This document shows, piece after piece, positions 34,003 to 41,458 of a DNA stretch of 64,000 bases (its first letter is position 1; each line of letters begins with the position of its first letter). Source of the DNA: Acidimicrobiaceae bacterium. GTDB taxonomy: Bacteria > Actinomycetota > Acidimicrobiia > Acidimicrobiales > Aldehydirespiratoraceae. The translations under genes and the position numbers were made by a program. The stretch lies in the NCBI GenBank assembly GCA_016845585.1, contig JAERSO010000116.1, forward strand, positions 1 through 64,000. Direction: 5' to 3'. Under the pieces are notes generated by a model. It was not told the DNA's origin. It did not search any database and worked only from the letters and a program-made list of their open reading frames with translations.

Positions 34003-35270
34003 TTTCACCGATTGCCGAGCAGGCACTCCAGGACATCACCAATGGCCTTGATGCGTTGCTTGGCGCCGGCACGGAACCTGAAGATCCCCGTCACGCGATC
34101 GGGGCGATCAAGCAGATGGAGGAGGTCGGCCGGAAGCTGGCCGCCGCCCAGGCCGACATGTACCAGGCCATCGAACGCCGTGGCCTGCATCGTGCCGATG
34201 GCCACTTCTCCCCTCGGGTGATGGTGCGACACGTCGCAAAGCTCTCCGGTGGCGAAGCGGCCGCTCGCGCAAAGACTGCTGCAGCGATGCGCGACCTCCC
34301 CGAGGTCGCCGAGCGGTTTCGCAGTGGGCGGCTCGGCGTGTCCCAGATGCGAATGATCGCCAAGATTCACGCCAACCCTCGGGTCCGACCCTTCCTGGCC
34401 GCCGCCCAGGAGTGGTTCATCGAGCACGCCGAGGGCGACGAGTACCCCGACTTCGAGGCCGCCGTTCAAGCATGGGAGCGCTTGGCTGACGATGACGGGC
34501 CCGAGCCCCGCGCCACCAAAAACCGCGACGCTCGCATCACCGAGAACCTGGGCGATCTGTCATGGTCGCTCCAGGCCTCGTTCGGGTCGGCCATGGGTGC
34601 GAGCATTGACGAGATCTTCCGGCACTACGTGAACGCCGAGACGCTTGCCGACTGGGAGAAGGCTCGCGCCGAGCACGGCGACAACGCCATCGACGCTCAC
34701 TTGCCCCGCACAACCCAGCAGCGGCGAGCCGACGCCCTGTGGCAGGTCTTCCAGGACGCCGCCACGAATCCGGACGGTGGCGTCCCGATCGGTTTCACCC
34801 ACAACGTGGTGTGGACCGCCGAACAGTACGAAGAGATGCTCCGCCAGCTGACCGGAGCCGAATCCAGAGCCGTCGATTTCGACGCCGCCGAGTGCCGCAC
34901 GCTGGATGGCGCGGATCTCGACCCCTACGAGTTGGCCGCCAACTCGCTGGTCAACCAGGTCCGACGCGTCCTCGTCGATGCCGCGGGAGTGGTCATCGAC
35001 CAAGGGCGAGCCCGCACCTTCACCGGATCCGCCCGCTTGGCCGTCCAGTTGGTCGAGCCGCGGTGCATCTGGCCCGGTTGTTGGGTACCGACAAGCCAAT
35101 GCCAGATCGATCACTCGGTCGAACACTCGAGTGACGGCAGAACCAACCCCGGAAACGGGGCGCCGGTCTGCGGTTCACACAACCGGGTCAAACAGCGAGG
35201 GTTCTCCACCTGGCGCGACCCGGTCGGGGACTGGCACATCTACCGACCCGACGGCACCGAAATCGACTGA
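33996..35270 (+). CDS. DUF222/HNH endonuclease (13E12-repeat family), SOS-regulated
   Basis: The protein has 424 residues. The N-terminal DUF222 helical region (QMEEVGRKLAAAQADMYQAI, FRSGRLGVSQMRMIAKIHAN) is followed by a C-terminal HNH nuclease: RCIWPGC, QIDHSVEHSSDGRTNPGNGA, VCGSHNRVKQRGFSTW, which keep the Cys pairs and the D-H, N and H residues. Mycobacterial 13E12-family genes are known members of the DNA-damage response. Here the LexA box and promoter immediately at ATG 33996 show this gene is also damage-inducible and probably translated from a leaderless mRNA. It could be a homing-like or repair nuclease. Confidence 0.9.
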   Translation: MFVSPIAEQALQDITNGLDALLGAGTEPEDPRHAIGAIKQMEEVGRKLAAAQADMYQAIERRGLHRADGHFSPRVMVRHVAKLSGGEAAARAKTAAAMRDLPEVAERFRSGRLGVSQMRMIAKIHANPRVRPFLAAAQEWFIEHAEGDEYPDFEAAVQAWERLADDDGPEPRATKNRDARITENLGDLSWSLQASFGSAMGASIDEIFRHYVNAETLADWEKARAEHGDNAIDAHLPRTTQQRRADALWQVFQDAATNPDGGVPIGFTHNVVWTAEQYEEMLRQLTGAESRAVDFDAAECRTLDGADLDPYELAANSLVNQVRRVLVDAAGVVIDQGRARTFTGSARLAVQLVEPRCIWPGCWVPTSQCQIDHSVEHSSDGRTNPGNGAPVCGSHNRVKQRGFSTWRDPVGDWHIYRPDGTEID

Positions 35271-35289
35271 GGCCGTGGCGCCGGATCGC

Positions 35290-36327
35290 TCAGCGTTGCA
35301 CGCGCATGGAGTCAAAGTCGTTCACGCCCAACGATTCACGGAGATCCCCGGTCATGTCCTCGGTGCCCGGGTCCAGTGGGGTGCCGGTGCCGTCGGCGAT
35401 GCGGGTCATCATCGTGAAGTTGGCCACCACAGCCGCAGCATCCACGACGGATTCGGGGCTCATCGCTTCGGCGAGCATGTCGCGGGCCGCCGCCAGAGTC
35501 GCTCCATCGCTGCGCGTCGCCGCCACGAAATCAGCCAGTGCCTTCCCGTGCGGCACACCGGCACCATCGGTGAGTTGCGAGGGGTTGATCTGTCCGTCGA
35601 CATTCATGCCACTCAGACCGAGCAGCAACGCATGCGACGTCGTTCAATAGAAGCACTCGTTCGCCATCGACGTGAGCGCGGCCACCAACTCGATCTGACG
35701 ACGGTCGAGGCCATCTCGTCGCCACTCGAGATCGCCGACCACCGCCGCGGTCGGCACGTACTGTGCAGCGGCCAACGGCTGAAACATCGATTGGTCAGCG
35801 GGCACGGCAGTGAGCGCCTTCATCACGTTGGAGCCAGGCATGTCGGCGGTCGGCACCCAGTGGTGGCGAACCTCGACGCCCGCCACGGCCTCACGCGATG
35901 GCTCGCCGAGCACCGGCTCGGGCAGTGCCACCGGGTCGAGGTCCATCACGTCGGCGAACATGTCGATGCTGTTGGTCATCGCCACGATTGCGACGAGTTC
36001 GACATAGTGCTCCGGGCTCGGCAGGGCGGCCACGATGTCCGCGTACCACGACGCCGTGAGCGTGCCGGGGTGATTGCTGATGCGCCACGCCGCATCCACG
36101 GCAGCGGTCGGAAGCGGATGGTCGTCATCGACCATCCCGTCGATCGACGACGGTGCTTCCCATGGCGGCCGCTCGGCATCAGCCCGGGCACGGCGAACTT
36201 CCGTGGCGATGGCGACGCGTTCGACGCCCGTCCACCAGGTGCCGGGTTGTGCAATGCCGTTGACCACGCCCGCATGGGCGGTCACGAGATCTTCCCGAAA
36301 ACCCGAATCCAACACCGTCTGTGTCAT
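35290..36327 (-). CDS. AhpD-like selenoprotein (CxxU redox motif; TGA 35644-35646 = Sec228)
   Basis: One frame of 345 residues contains a single internal TGA. The text around it is IELVAALTSMANECFY-U-TTSHALLLG. This gives E213-x11-C225-x2-U228-x3-H232, exactly the AhpD/carboxymuconolactone-decarboxylase active-site pattern E-x11-C-x2-C-x3-H with Sec in place of the second Cys. A bacterial SECIS-like hairpin begins 16 nt after the TGA. AhpD-like selenoproteins are known from other bacteria. The enzyme should reduce hydroperoxides or disulfides via a Cys-Sec pair. It follows an enoyl-CoA hydratase gene by 16 bp, suggesting coupling to lipid catabolism. Standard gene callers would split it into two fragments. 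Confidence 0.87.
35607..35627 (-). promoter_or_regulatory. bSECIS hairpin of the AhpD-like selenoprotein
   Basis: On the reverse strand UGCUGCUC pairs with GAGUGGCA (8 bp including two G-U pairs) around the loop GGUCU. The loop begins 24 nt after the UGA codon, inside the usual 16-37 nt window for SelB recognition. GGUCU is the loop of the E. coli fdhF SECIS. Confidence 0.8.
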
Positions 36328-36343
36328 GGCGGAACCGTAGCGC

Positions 36344-37222
36344 TCAATCGCGGGGGCGTTCCCCGTAGTCCTGCCATGGCGCGTCGCGCTCTCGGATGAC
36401 CTGACGGAAGCCCTTCTCCTCGAATTCCTCGACCCACTGGTAGGCCTCCTCGGTGTGGCGGGTCACGCCATCGAAGAAGGTGCCGAGCATCTGTGAAGTC
36501 CGCAGGCCCATGTTCTCGAATGCCTGATTGATCAGCATCTTGTTGAGCGCCAACTGGTTGGCCGGAATGGTGGCGAAGCGACGCGCCTCCGTCTCGACCG
36601 TCTCGGCCAGGTCGTCGGGCTCGCACACCGTGGAGACGAGACCGATTCGGTGTGCCGTCGCCGCGTCGATGGCGCGACCGGTGAGGATGAACTGCTTCGC
36701 GTGTTCGAGACCGAGACGGTAGATCCACAGATTGGTCGTGGGCGTGCCGTAGATCCGGCTGGGGGCGTACCCGATGTGGGCATCACTGGCCATGTACAGC
36801 AGGTCGCAACACAGGATCAGATCGGTTGCGCCACCGACCGCCCAACCTTTGATCTCACCCAGCACCGGCTTCGGGCACTCCCAGATCTTCATGAAGCGGC
36901 GAACGTTGTTGCCCATGAACTGATAGTCCCGCACCGGATCCCAGGCCCCCGCCCGGGGCTTCGGGCCTTTGGCGGCATAGGTCTTCTCCCATGTGGCATT
37001 GCCGTCGTCCGCCGCATGCGCCGTGAGGTCATAGCCGGCGGTGAGCGTGTCGCCCGCCCCCCGCAACACGATGGCGGCGACGTCCTCGGAGCGCGCCGCT
37101 CGATCAACACCGTCGGCCACACCCTGGATGACCACGTCGTTCAGGGTGTTCTTCTTCTCGGGGCGATTGAGGGTGATGATCGCGATGTCATCACGCTCTT
37201 CGTAGAGAACCTGTTCGGGCAT
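36344..37222 (-). CDS. Enoyl-CoA hydratase/isomerase family protein
   Basis: The protein has 292 residues. Crotonase landmarks are ITLNRPEKKNTLNDVV, AIVLRGAGDTLTAGYDL (oxyanion loop 1) and GEIKGWAVGGATDLILCCDL (oxyanion loop 2), then IGYAPSRIYGTPTTNLWIYR. The typical catalytic Glu of hydratases is replaced near GAPTTN by other residues, so it may be a hydratase, isomerase or ring-hydrolase relative. It is upstream of and probably co-transcribed with the AhpD-like selenoprotein, and divergent from a VOC protein. Confidence 0.9.
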   Translation of the reverse strand: MPEQVLYEERDDIAIITLNRPEKKNTLNDVVIQGVADGVDRAARSEDVAAIVLRGAGDTLTAGYDLTAHAADDGNATWEKTYAAKGPKPRAGAWDPVRDYQFMGNNVRRFMKIWECPKPVLGEIKGWAVGGATDLILCCDLLYMASDAHIGYAPSRIYGTPTTNLWIYRLGLEHAKQFILTGRAIDAATAHRIGLVSTVCEPDDLAETVETEARRFATIPANQLALNKMLINQAFENMGLRTSQMLGTFFDGVTRHTEEAYQWVEEFEEKGFRQVIRERDAPWQDYGERPRD

Positions 37223-37251
37223 GACGCGATGATGACAGGTGACAGACTGCG

Positions 37252-37647
37252 GTGGTGAAAACCATTGCCCTCTTCTCGATCGTGGTCGATGACTACGACC
37301 GCGCCATCCGTCACTACTGCGACGATCTCGGCTTCGAACTCGTCCAGGATCTCGACGAGGGCCGCAAACGGTTCGTCATCGTGCGCCCCGCCGGCGCACC
37401 ACAGGGAGCGACGGGTATCGTGCTGGCCCAGGCCAGCGATGACGAGCAGCGTTCACGGATCGGCAACCAGACCGGGGGTCGGGTCGGGTTCTTCCTCCAC
37501 ACCGACGACTTCGCCCGCGACCACGCTGCCTTCACTGCGGCCGGCGTGCACTTCCGCGAGGAACCCCGCCATGAGTCCTACGGCACCGTGGCTGTCTTCG
37601 AGGACACGTTCGGCAACCTCTGGGACCTGCTCCAGCCTGCCGACTGA
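37252..37647 (+). CDS. VOC-superfamily (glyoxalase/dioxygenase-like) protein
   Basis: The protein has 131 residues, one VOC module pair. ALFSIVVDDYDRAIRHYCDDLGF and the end ETFGNLWDLLQ match glyoxalase-I-like beta-alpha-beta repeats; candidate metal ligands include GVHFREEPRHESYGTVAVFED. It starts GTG at 37252 with no strong ribosome binding site and lies 29 bp from the divergent hydratase start. Likely small-molecule detoxification or epimerase activity; the substrate is unknown. Confidence 0.85.
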   Translation: MVKTIALFSIVVDDYDRAIRHYCDDLGFELVQDLDEGRKRFVIVRPAGAPQGATGIVLAQASDDEQRSRIGNQTGGRVGFFLHTDDFARDHAAFTAAGVHFREEPRHESYGTVAVFEDTFGNLWDLLQPAD

Positions 37648-37652
37648 CCCAG

Positions 37653-38912
37653 CTACTCGGGTGTCGTCACCACGCCATCGGCCATCAGCTGATCGACCAC
37701 TCCCCCGTCGATTCCGATCTCGGCGAGCACCTCGACGGTGTGTTGCCCGAGGCCGGGGGACGGACCGACCTTGTCCGCCTGGGCGGCGCTGAACCGGACC
37801 GGCTCGCCCGACGCCGAGTACTTGCCGAATGCCGGGTGTTCGAGGTCGATGATGAAGTCGTTCGCCCGGATCTGTTCGTCGTTGATCGCCTCGTGCGGCA
37901 TGTTGTAGGGGCCACACGGGAAGCCGGCGGCTCGCAGGGCGCCGATCCACTCAGCGGTCGTCCTGGTCAGGAACAGCTCATCCGCCGCCTTCACCACCGA
38001 GTTGAATTGGGCACCATGCGGGTCGGATCGATCCGGCAACTCCAGCCCGGTTACGTCGTGGAACTTCTTGATCAGACCGGCACTCAACCCGGCAACCGAG
38101 ATGAGACCATCGGCAGTGGCGTAGTGGCGGAAGTAGAGACGGAACACGCCCCCGCCCGCGACGACCCGCTGTTCGTAGACCTCACGTTGATCCTCGAACG
38201 ATGTGCCCACAGATCGAAGAAGCGCCATGTCCTCATCGAGTTGGGCCAGTGGCTCAGCATCACTTGCTTCGAAGTAGTTCACGGTGGGCGTGGACAAACC
38301 GACCGCCGTGCCGAGCAACGAGGCATCCACCCGCTGCCCCTCCCCCGTCAGGTCACGATGCCGCAGCGCGGCCACGACACCGAGCGCCGATGCGATTCCC
38401 GTGCCGAAATCGTTCATGGCTGGACGAGTCGACATCGGAGTGCCGTTCTCGGTGCGATTAGCGGTGAAACCCTGACCACTTCGACCCTGCACGAGCACGT
38501 CATAGCCGCCGACATCAGCATCGGGGCCCCTGGGGCCGAATGGCGTGTGCGTCAGATGAACCAACCGGGGGTTGACGACACGGGCGGAGACATCGTCGAT
38601 CCCGTAGCGCTCGAGATCGGACTGCTTGAAAGCGACGAGGGCGACGTCGGCCCAGGCGAACAGCGCGTCGACCACGCGGCGTGCATCGTGGGCGCCGAGG
38701 TCGAGGGTGATCGCCCGCTTGCCGGGATTGATGGCCGCGAATGCCTTCGCCTCGTTGGGAGCGAGCTGGGCCAAGCCCCGCATCGCATCCCCGGACGGTG
38801 GCTCGACCTTGACCACGTCGGCCCCCATTCCCGCGAGCAATCGACCGCAGTAGGGCACCGCCGCATTCTGTGCGAACTCCACAACCTTGATGTCGTCCAG
38901 GATTCCTGCCAT
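37653..38912 (-). CDS. Class III (CaiB/BaiF) CoA-transferase family protein
   Basis: The protein is 419 residues from ATG 38912. GILDDIKVVEFAQNAAVPYC, LLAGMGADVVKVEPPSGDAM, NPGKRAITLDLG and the region VGGYDVLVQGRSGQGFTAN (catalytic Asp) identify the family. It is distinct from the transferase at 28788 and convergent with the VOC gene. Likely transfers CoA to a branched or aromatic acid in the surrounding catabolic set. Confidence 0.92.
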   Translation of the reverse strand: MAGILDDIKVVEFAQNAAVPYCGRLLAGMGADVVKVEPPSGDAMRGLAQLAPNEAKAFAAINPGKRAITLDLGAHDARRVVDALFAWADVALVAFKQSDLERYGIDDVSARVVNPRLVHLTHTPFGPRGPDADVGGYDVLVQGRSGQGFTANRTENGTPMSTRPAMNDFGTGIASALGVVAALRHRDLTGEGQRVDASLLGTAVGLSTPTVNYFEASDAEPLAQLDEDMALLRSVGTSFEDQREVYEQRVVAGGGVFRLYFRHYATADGLISVAGLSAGLIKKFHDVTGLELPDRSDPHGAQFNSVVKAADELFLTRTTAEWIGALRAAGFPCGPYNMPHEAINDEQIRANDFIIDLEHPAFGKYSASGEPVRFSAAQADKVGPSPGLGQHTVEVLAEIGIDGGVVDQLMADGVVTTPE

Positions 38913-38954
38913 GGCGCTCACAATGCCATAGCGGGCAGTGGGCCGCCGAATGCC

Positions 38955-39798
38955 TCAGGTCTTGCCGACGACCCGGATGTACCCGTCGTGCTTGTCATCG
39001 TCGAAACCCCGGTGTCCGGATTGAACGCCGTGCCGAGCACGATTTCGATCGACGGGTCACAGCACGGGCACTTGGGTCGGTTCGTGTTCCCGGTGATCCG
39101 GACCCCGTGGTAGGCGTACGTCCGCACCTCGGCATCGATGTCCACGCCCACCTGCGCCATCTCCATGGTGTTCGTCTTGGCCTTCGATCCGGGGGCTGGT
39201 GTCCTTCCCGCTGGCGCCCTCGCTGAGGCGCGGGAGATCCACGGTGCCTTCCCACGTGTCGCCCTCGAAGGTCGAGTTCCAGACGGGCAACCCGGGAATG
39301 GCCAGCGTGACTCCCTCATTGAGCGTCAGTCCCGACGAGAAGTCGAGGTCGCTGTCGTACTCGGTCCAGATGAGCATCAGCTCGTCACCGGCAACGATGG
39401 GTGTGCTGCTCTGCGCGAACGCGACCTGGCCGTTGACCCCCGATGTCGGTGGTCTCCAATCCGGTGGCGCTTGGGTGTAGACGACACCGAAGTCGGTGAC
39501 CTGAGTTCCCGGCGCGGTGATCACCGGTGGTGTGTCGAGGTCATCGCCGAACGCATACGGCACCGGACTGACTTCGGTGCCGGCGAAGTCGAGCATTCGC
39601 AGCGCATCGTCGGAGAAGAACCCGAGCGCGTCCCAACTCCCGTTGGGCTCGAGCGCACTGGCCGGACTCAATCGGTGTGCCCAGCTCGGCGAGGTCCTCA
39701 TCGCTGAGCGTCGGGGGACCCTGTGCCGTTCCTGGGGAGGCGAGAACGCTCGCGAGCAGCGCGGCAACGACGACGAGAACAGCTGGAGGTCTCCACAT
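38955..39798 (-). pseudogene. Secreted protein of unknown function, several frameshifts
   Basis: The first frame has a signal peptide (RPPAVLVVVAALLASVLASP). Near 39660 homologous-looking text shifts to ALEPNGSWDALGFFSDDALR, then VFAQSSTPIVAGDELMLIWT and NEGVTLAIPGLPVWNSTFEG. Near 39200 it shifts again to NTMEMAQVGVDIDAEVRTYA and RPKCPCCDPSIEIVLGTAF, and near 39000 once more to end DKHDGYIRVVGKT. Three apparent one-base shifts in a short gene, each at homopolymers, could be decay or sequence error. No family is recognised. Confidence 0.5.
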
Positions 39799-39934
39799 GC
39801 GGACCACCTTGCGCGACCTACGTCATCGAAGCGTCACCGACGGTGGCCGTATGTTGGAGTTCCGACGCAGCACGCGGCGAAAACGACCCGGAGGAACCGC
39901 AGGAATTTCCGGGTCGGTGCCTCCGGCCGCGTCT

Positions 39935-40411
39935 CTAGCCGAGCAGCTCGCCGAGTTGTTCAGCGACCTCTTCGGGCGTGACCGTGGGCGAGAACCGCTG
40001 CACCACGTCGCCGTTGGCGTTCACGAGGAACTTCTCGAAGTTCCACACGAGGTCAGAGGTCTCGCCCTCGCCGGGAGCCTCGGCCTTGAGCCACTTGTAG
40101 AGCTCGGCGGCGTCGTCGCCGTTCACGTCGATCTTGGCGAACATCGGGAAGTCGATGTCGAAGTTCTCGTCGACGAACGCGCGGATCTCTTCGGCGGAGC
40201 CGGGCTCCTGAGCGCCGAACTGGTTGCACGGGAAGCCCAGAACCTGGACTCCGTTGTCATCGTGATGAAGCGTACGCAGACCTGCGTACTGAGGCGTGAG
40301 GCCTCAAGCGGAGGCGACGTTGACGATGAGACAGGCGGAGTCGGTAAAGTCCGAGAACGACACCTGCTCACCCTCGAGCGACGACATCTCGAAGTCGTGG
40401 AAGGTTGACAT
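39935..40411 (-). CDS. Glutathione peroxidase, selenocysteine form (TGA 40304-40306 = Sec36)
   Basis: Reading TGA as Sec gives a 158-residue protein of the normal short GPx length: LIVNVASA-U-GLTPQYAGL at the active site, GFPCNQFGAQEPG (Gln of the tetrad), and WNFEKFLVNANGDVV (Trp, Asn) at the end. The Cys form is common in bacteria and the Sec form rare. A SECIS-like hairpin (GUACGC-AGGUCU-GCGUAC) lies 15 nt after the UGA. It detoxifies hydroperoxides, probably with thioredoxin or mycothiol as reductant. Without Sec decoding, only 69 residues from ATG 40144 would be annotated. It is convergent with the decayed secreted-protein gene and upstream of the TauD-like gene. Confidence 0.92.
40272..40289 (-). 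promoter_or_regulatory. bSECIS hairpin of glutathione peroxidase
   Basis: A perfect 6-bp stem GUACGC/GCGUAC with loop AGGUCU follows the Sec UGA; the GGUCU begins 21 nt after the codon. The apical AGGUCU loop is identical to that of E. coli fdhF. Confidence 0.88.
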
Positions 40412-40444
40412 GGCGATGACCCTAGCGGCCGATTCGCCGGCTGG

Positions 40445-41458
40445 TCAGGCCTTGGTTCGCTTCTCGCTCCAGTGGGAGAACGCGCGGCTGGCTTGGAAGC
40501 GCTCGGGGCGGTCTTCGGGCTGGAGGACGTCGGTGGCCAGCCAAAGGCGCTTGAGCCAGCGGACCTGACCGGCGGCGTGATCGTCCTTGAAGGTCTTGCG
40601 ACCGTGGAGCACGTGGTAGTTGTTGATGAACTGCATGTCACCCGGCTCGAAGGTCATCTCGACCTGGTGGGCCGGGTCGGCGACCAGTTCGTCATAGGCC
40701 GCCATCGCCGCGATCTGCTTGTCGGTCAGGCGGGGAGCGCCATCGTGACGCTGCGACGCCTTGATGAACGGCGGGATGTAGCGGATGAAGAGCCGGTCGC
40801 CGTGCCGGGTGAACGCCGGGATCGTGTAGTAGGGCTTTGCGTCCTCCGCCTCTTCACCGCGGTAGTCGTAGGGCAGGCCCTCGTACAGAACCGCCGCGAG
40901 CTCGGGGTCGGACTCGGCGAGCAGATTGTGACAGAGCAACGCGTTGGCGATCAGGCTCTCGCCCCCCGACACACCGTTCGACAAGCAGAGGAGTCCGACG
41001 AGATCGGATCCATCGGAGTGGAACGGCAGGGGCCCTGCCATCTGGTAGCCGCGAGAGTTGCCTTCCGACATCCGGCGTCCCTCGTCCTTGACGTCGCCGA
41101 GGAGGTGGCCGCGGGCGTTCTGCGCCCACGGCACCCCGAGGTGCATGCCAATTCCCCAATAGATCCACGACGAGTCGTCGTCACCAAGCCGTTCAACGGG
41201 CAGACCGGTGATGCGCTGAAAGCCCCGGCCGTTGATCAGTTCGTCGGTCATCTCGACGAGGCGGTCGCCGAAGGTCGGCAACGGGAAGGAGCCCTTCTCG
41301 ACCTCGAGGAGCTCATCAGTGTGGTTTCGGGCATGTGCGAGGGCGGCCTCGAGTTCGGCGATCTCGTCCACGGTGAGCCGGTGGGTCCAGGCTGCCGGGT
41401 CGGTGAGCGACTCAGCGGTCCATTCGGCGTGACGCTCGAGCGGTTCGACGGCGGTCAT
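40445..41458 (-). CDS. TauD/TfdA-family 2-oxoglutarate/Fe(II) dioxygenase
   Basis: The protein has 337 residues. Iron ligands are H and D in PLPFHSDGSDLVGLL and the distal His in NNYHVLHGRKTF, followed by the 2-oxoglutarate-binding Arg (VRWLKRLWL). PWAQNARGHLLGDVKDEG and SGGESLIANALL are typical of the bacterial TauD-like gamma-butyrobetaine-like group. Its ATG overlaps the deacylase stop (ATGA, 41455-41458), so the two are co-translated. It may hydroxylate an N-acyl amino acid or other carboxylate that the deacylase then processes. Confidence 0.9.
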   Translation of the reverse strand: MTAVEPLERHAEWTAESLTDPAAWTHRLTVDEIAELEAALAHARNHTDELLEVEKGSFPLPTFGDRLVEMTDELINGRGFQRITGLPVERLGDDDSSWIYWGIGMHLGVPWAQNARGHLLGDVKDEGRRMSEGNSRGYQMAGPLPFHSDGSDLVGLLCLSNGVSGGESLIANALLCHNLLAESDPELAAVLYEGLPYDYRGEEAEDAKPYYTIPAFTRHGDRLFIRYIPPFIKASQRHDGAPRLTDKQIAAMAAYDELVADPAHQVEMTFEPGDMQFINNYHVLHGRKTFKDDHAAGQVRWLKRLWLATDVLQPEDRPERFQASRAFSHWSEKRTKA

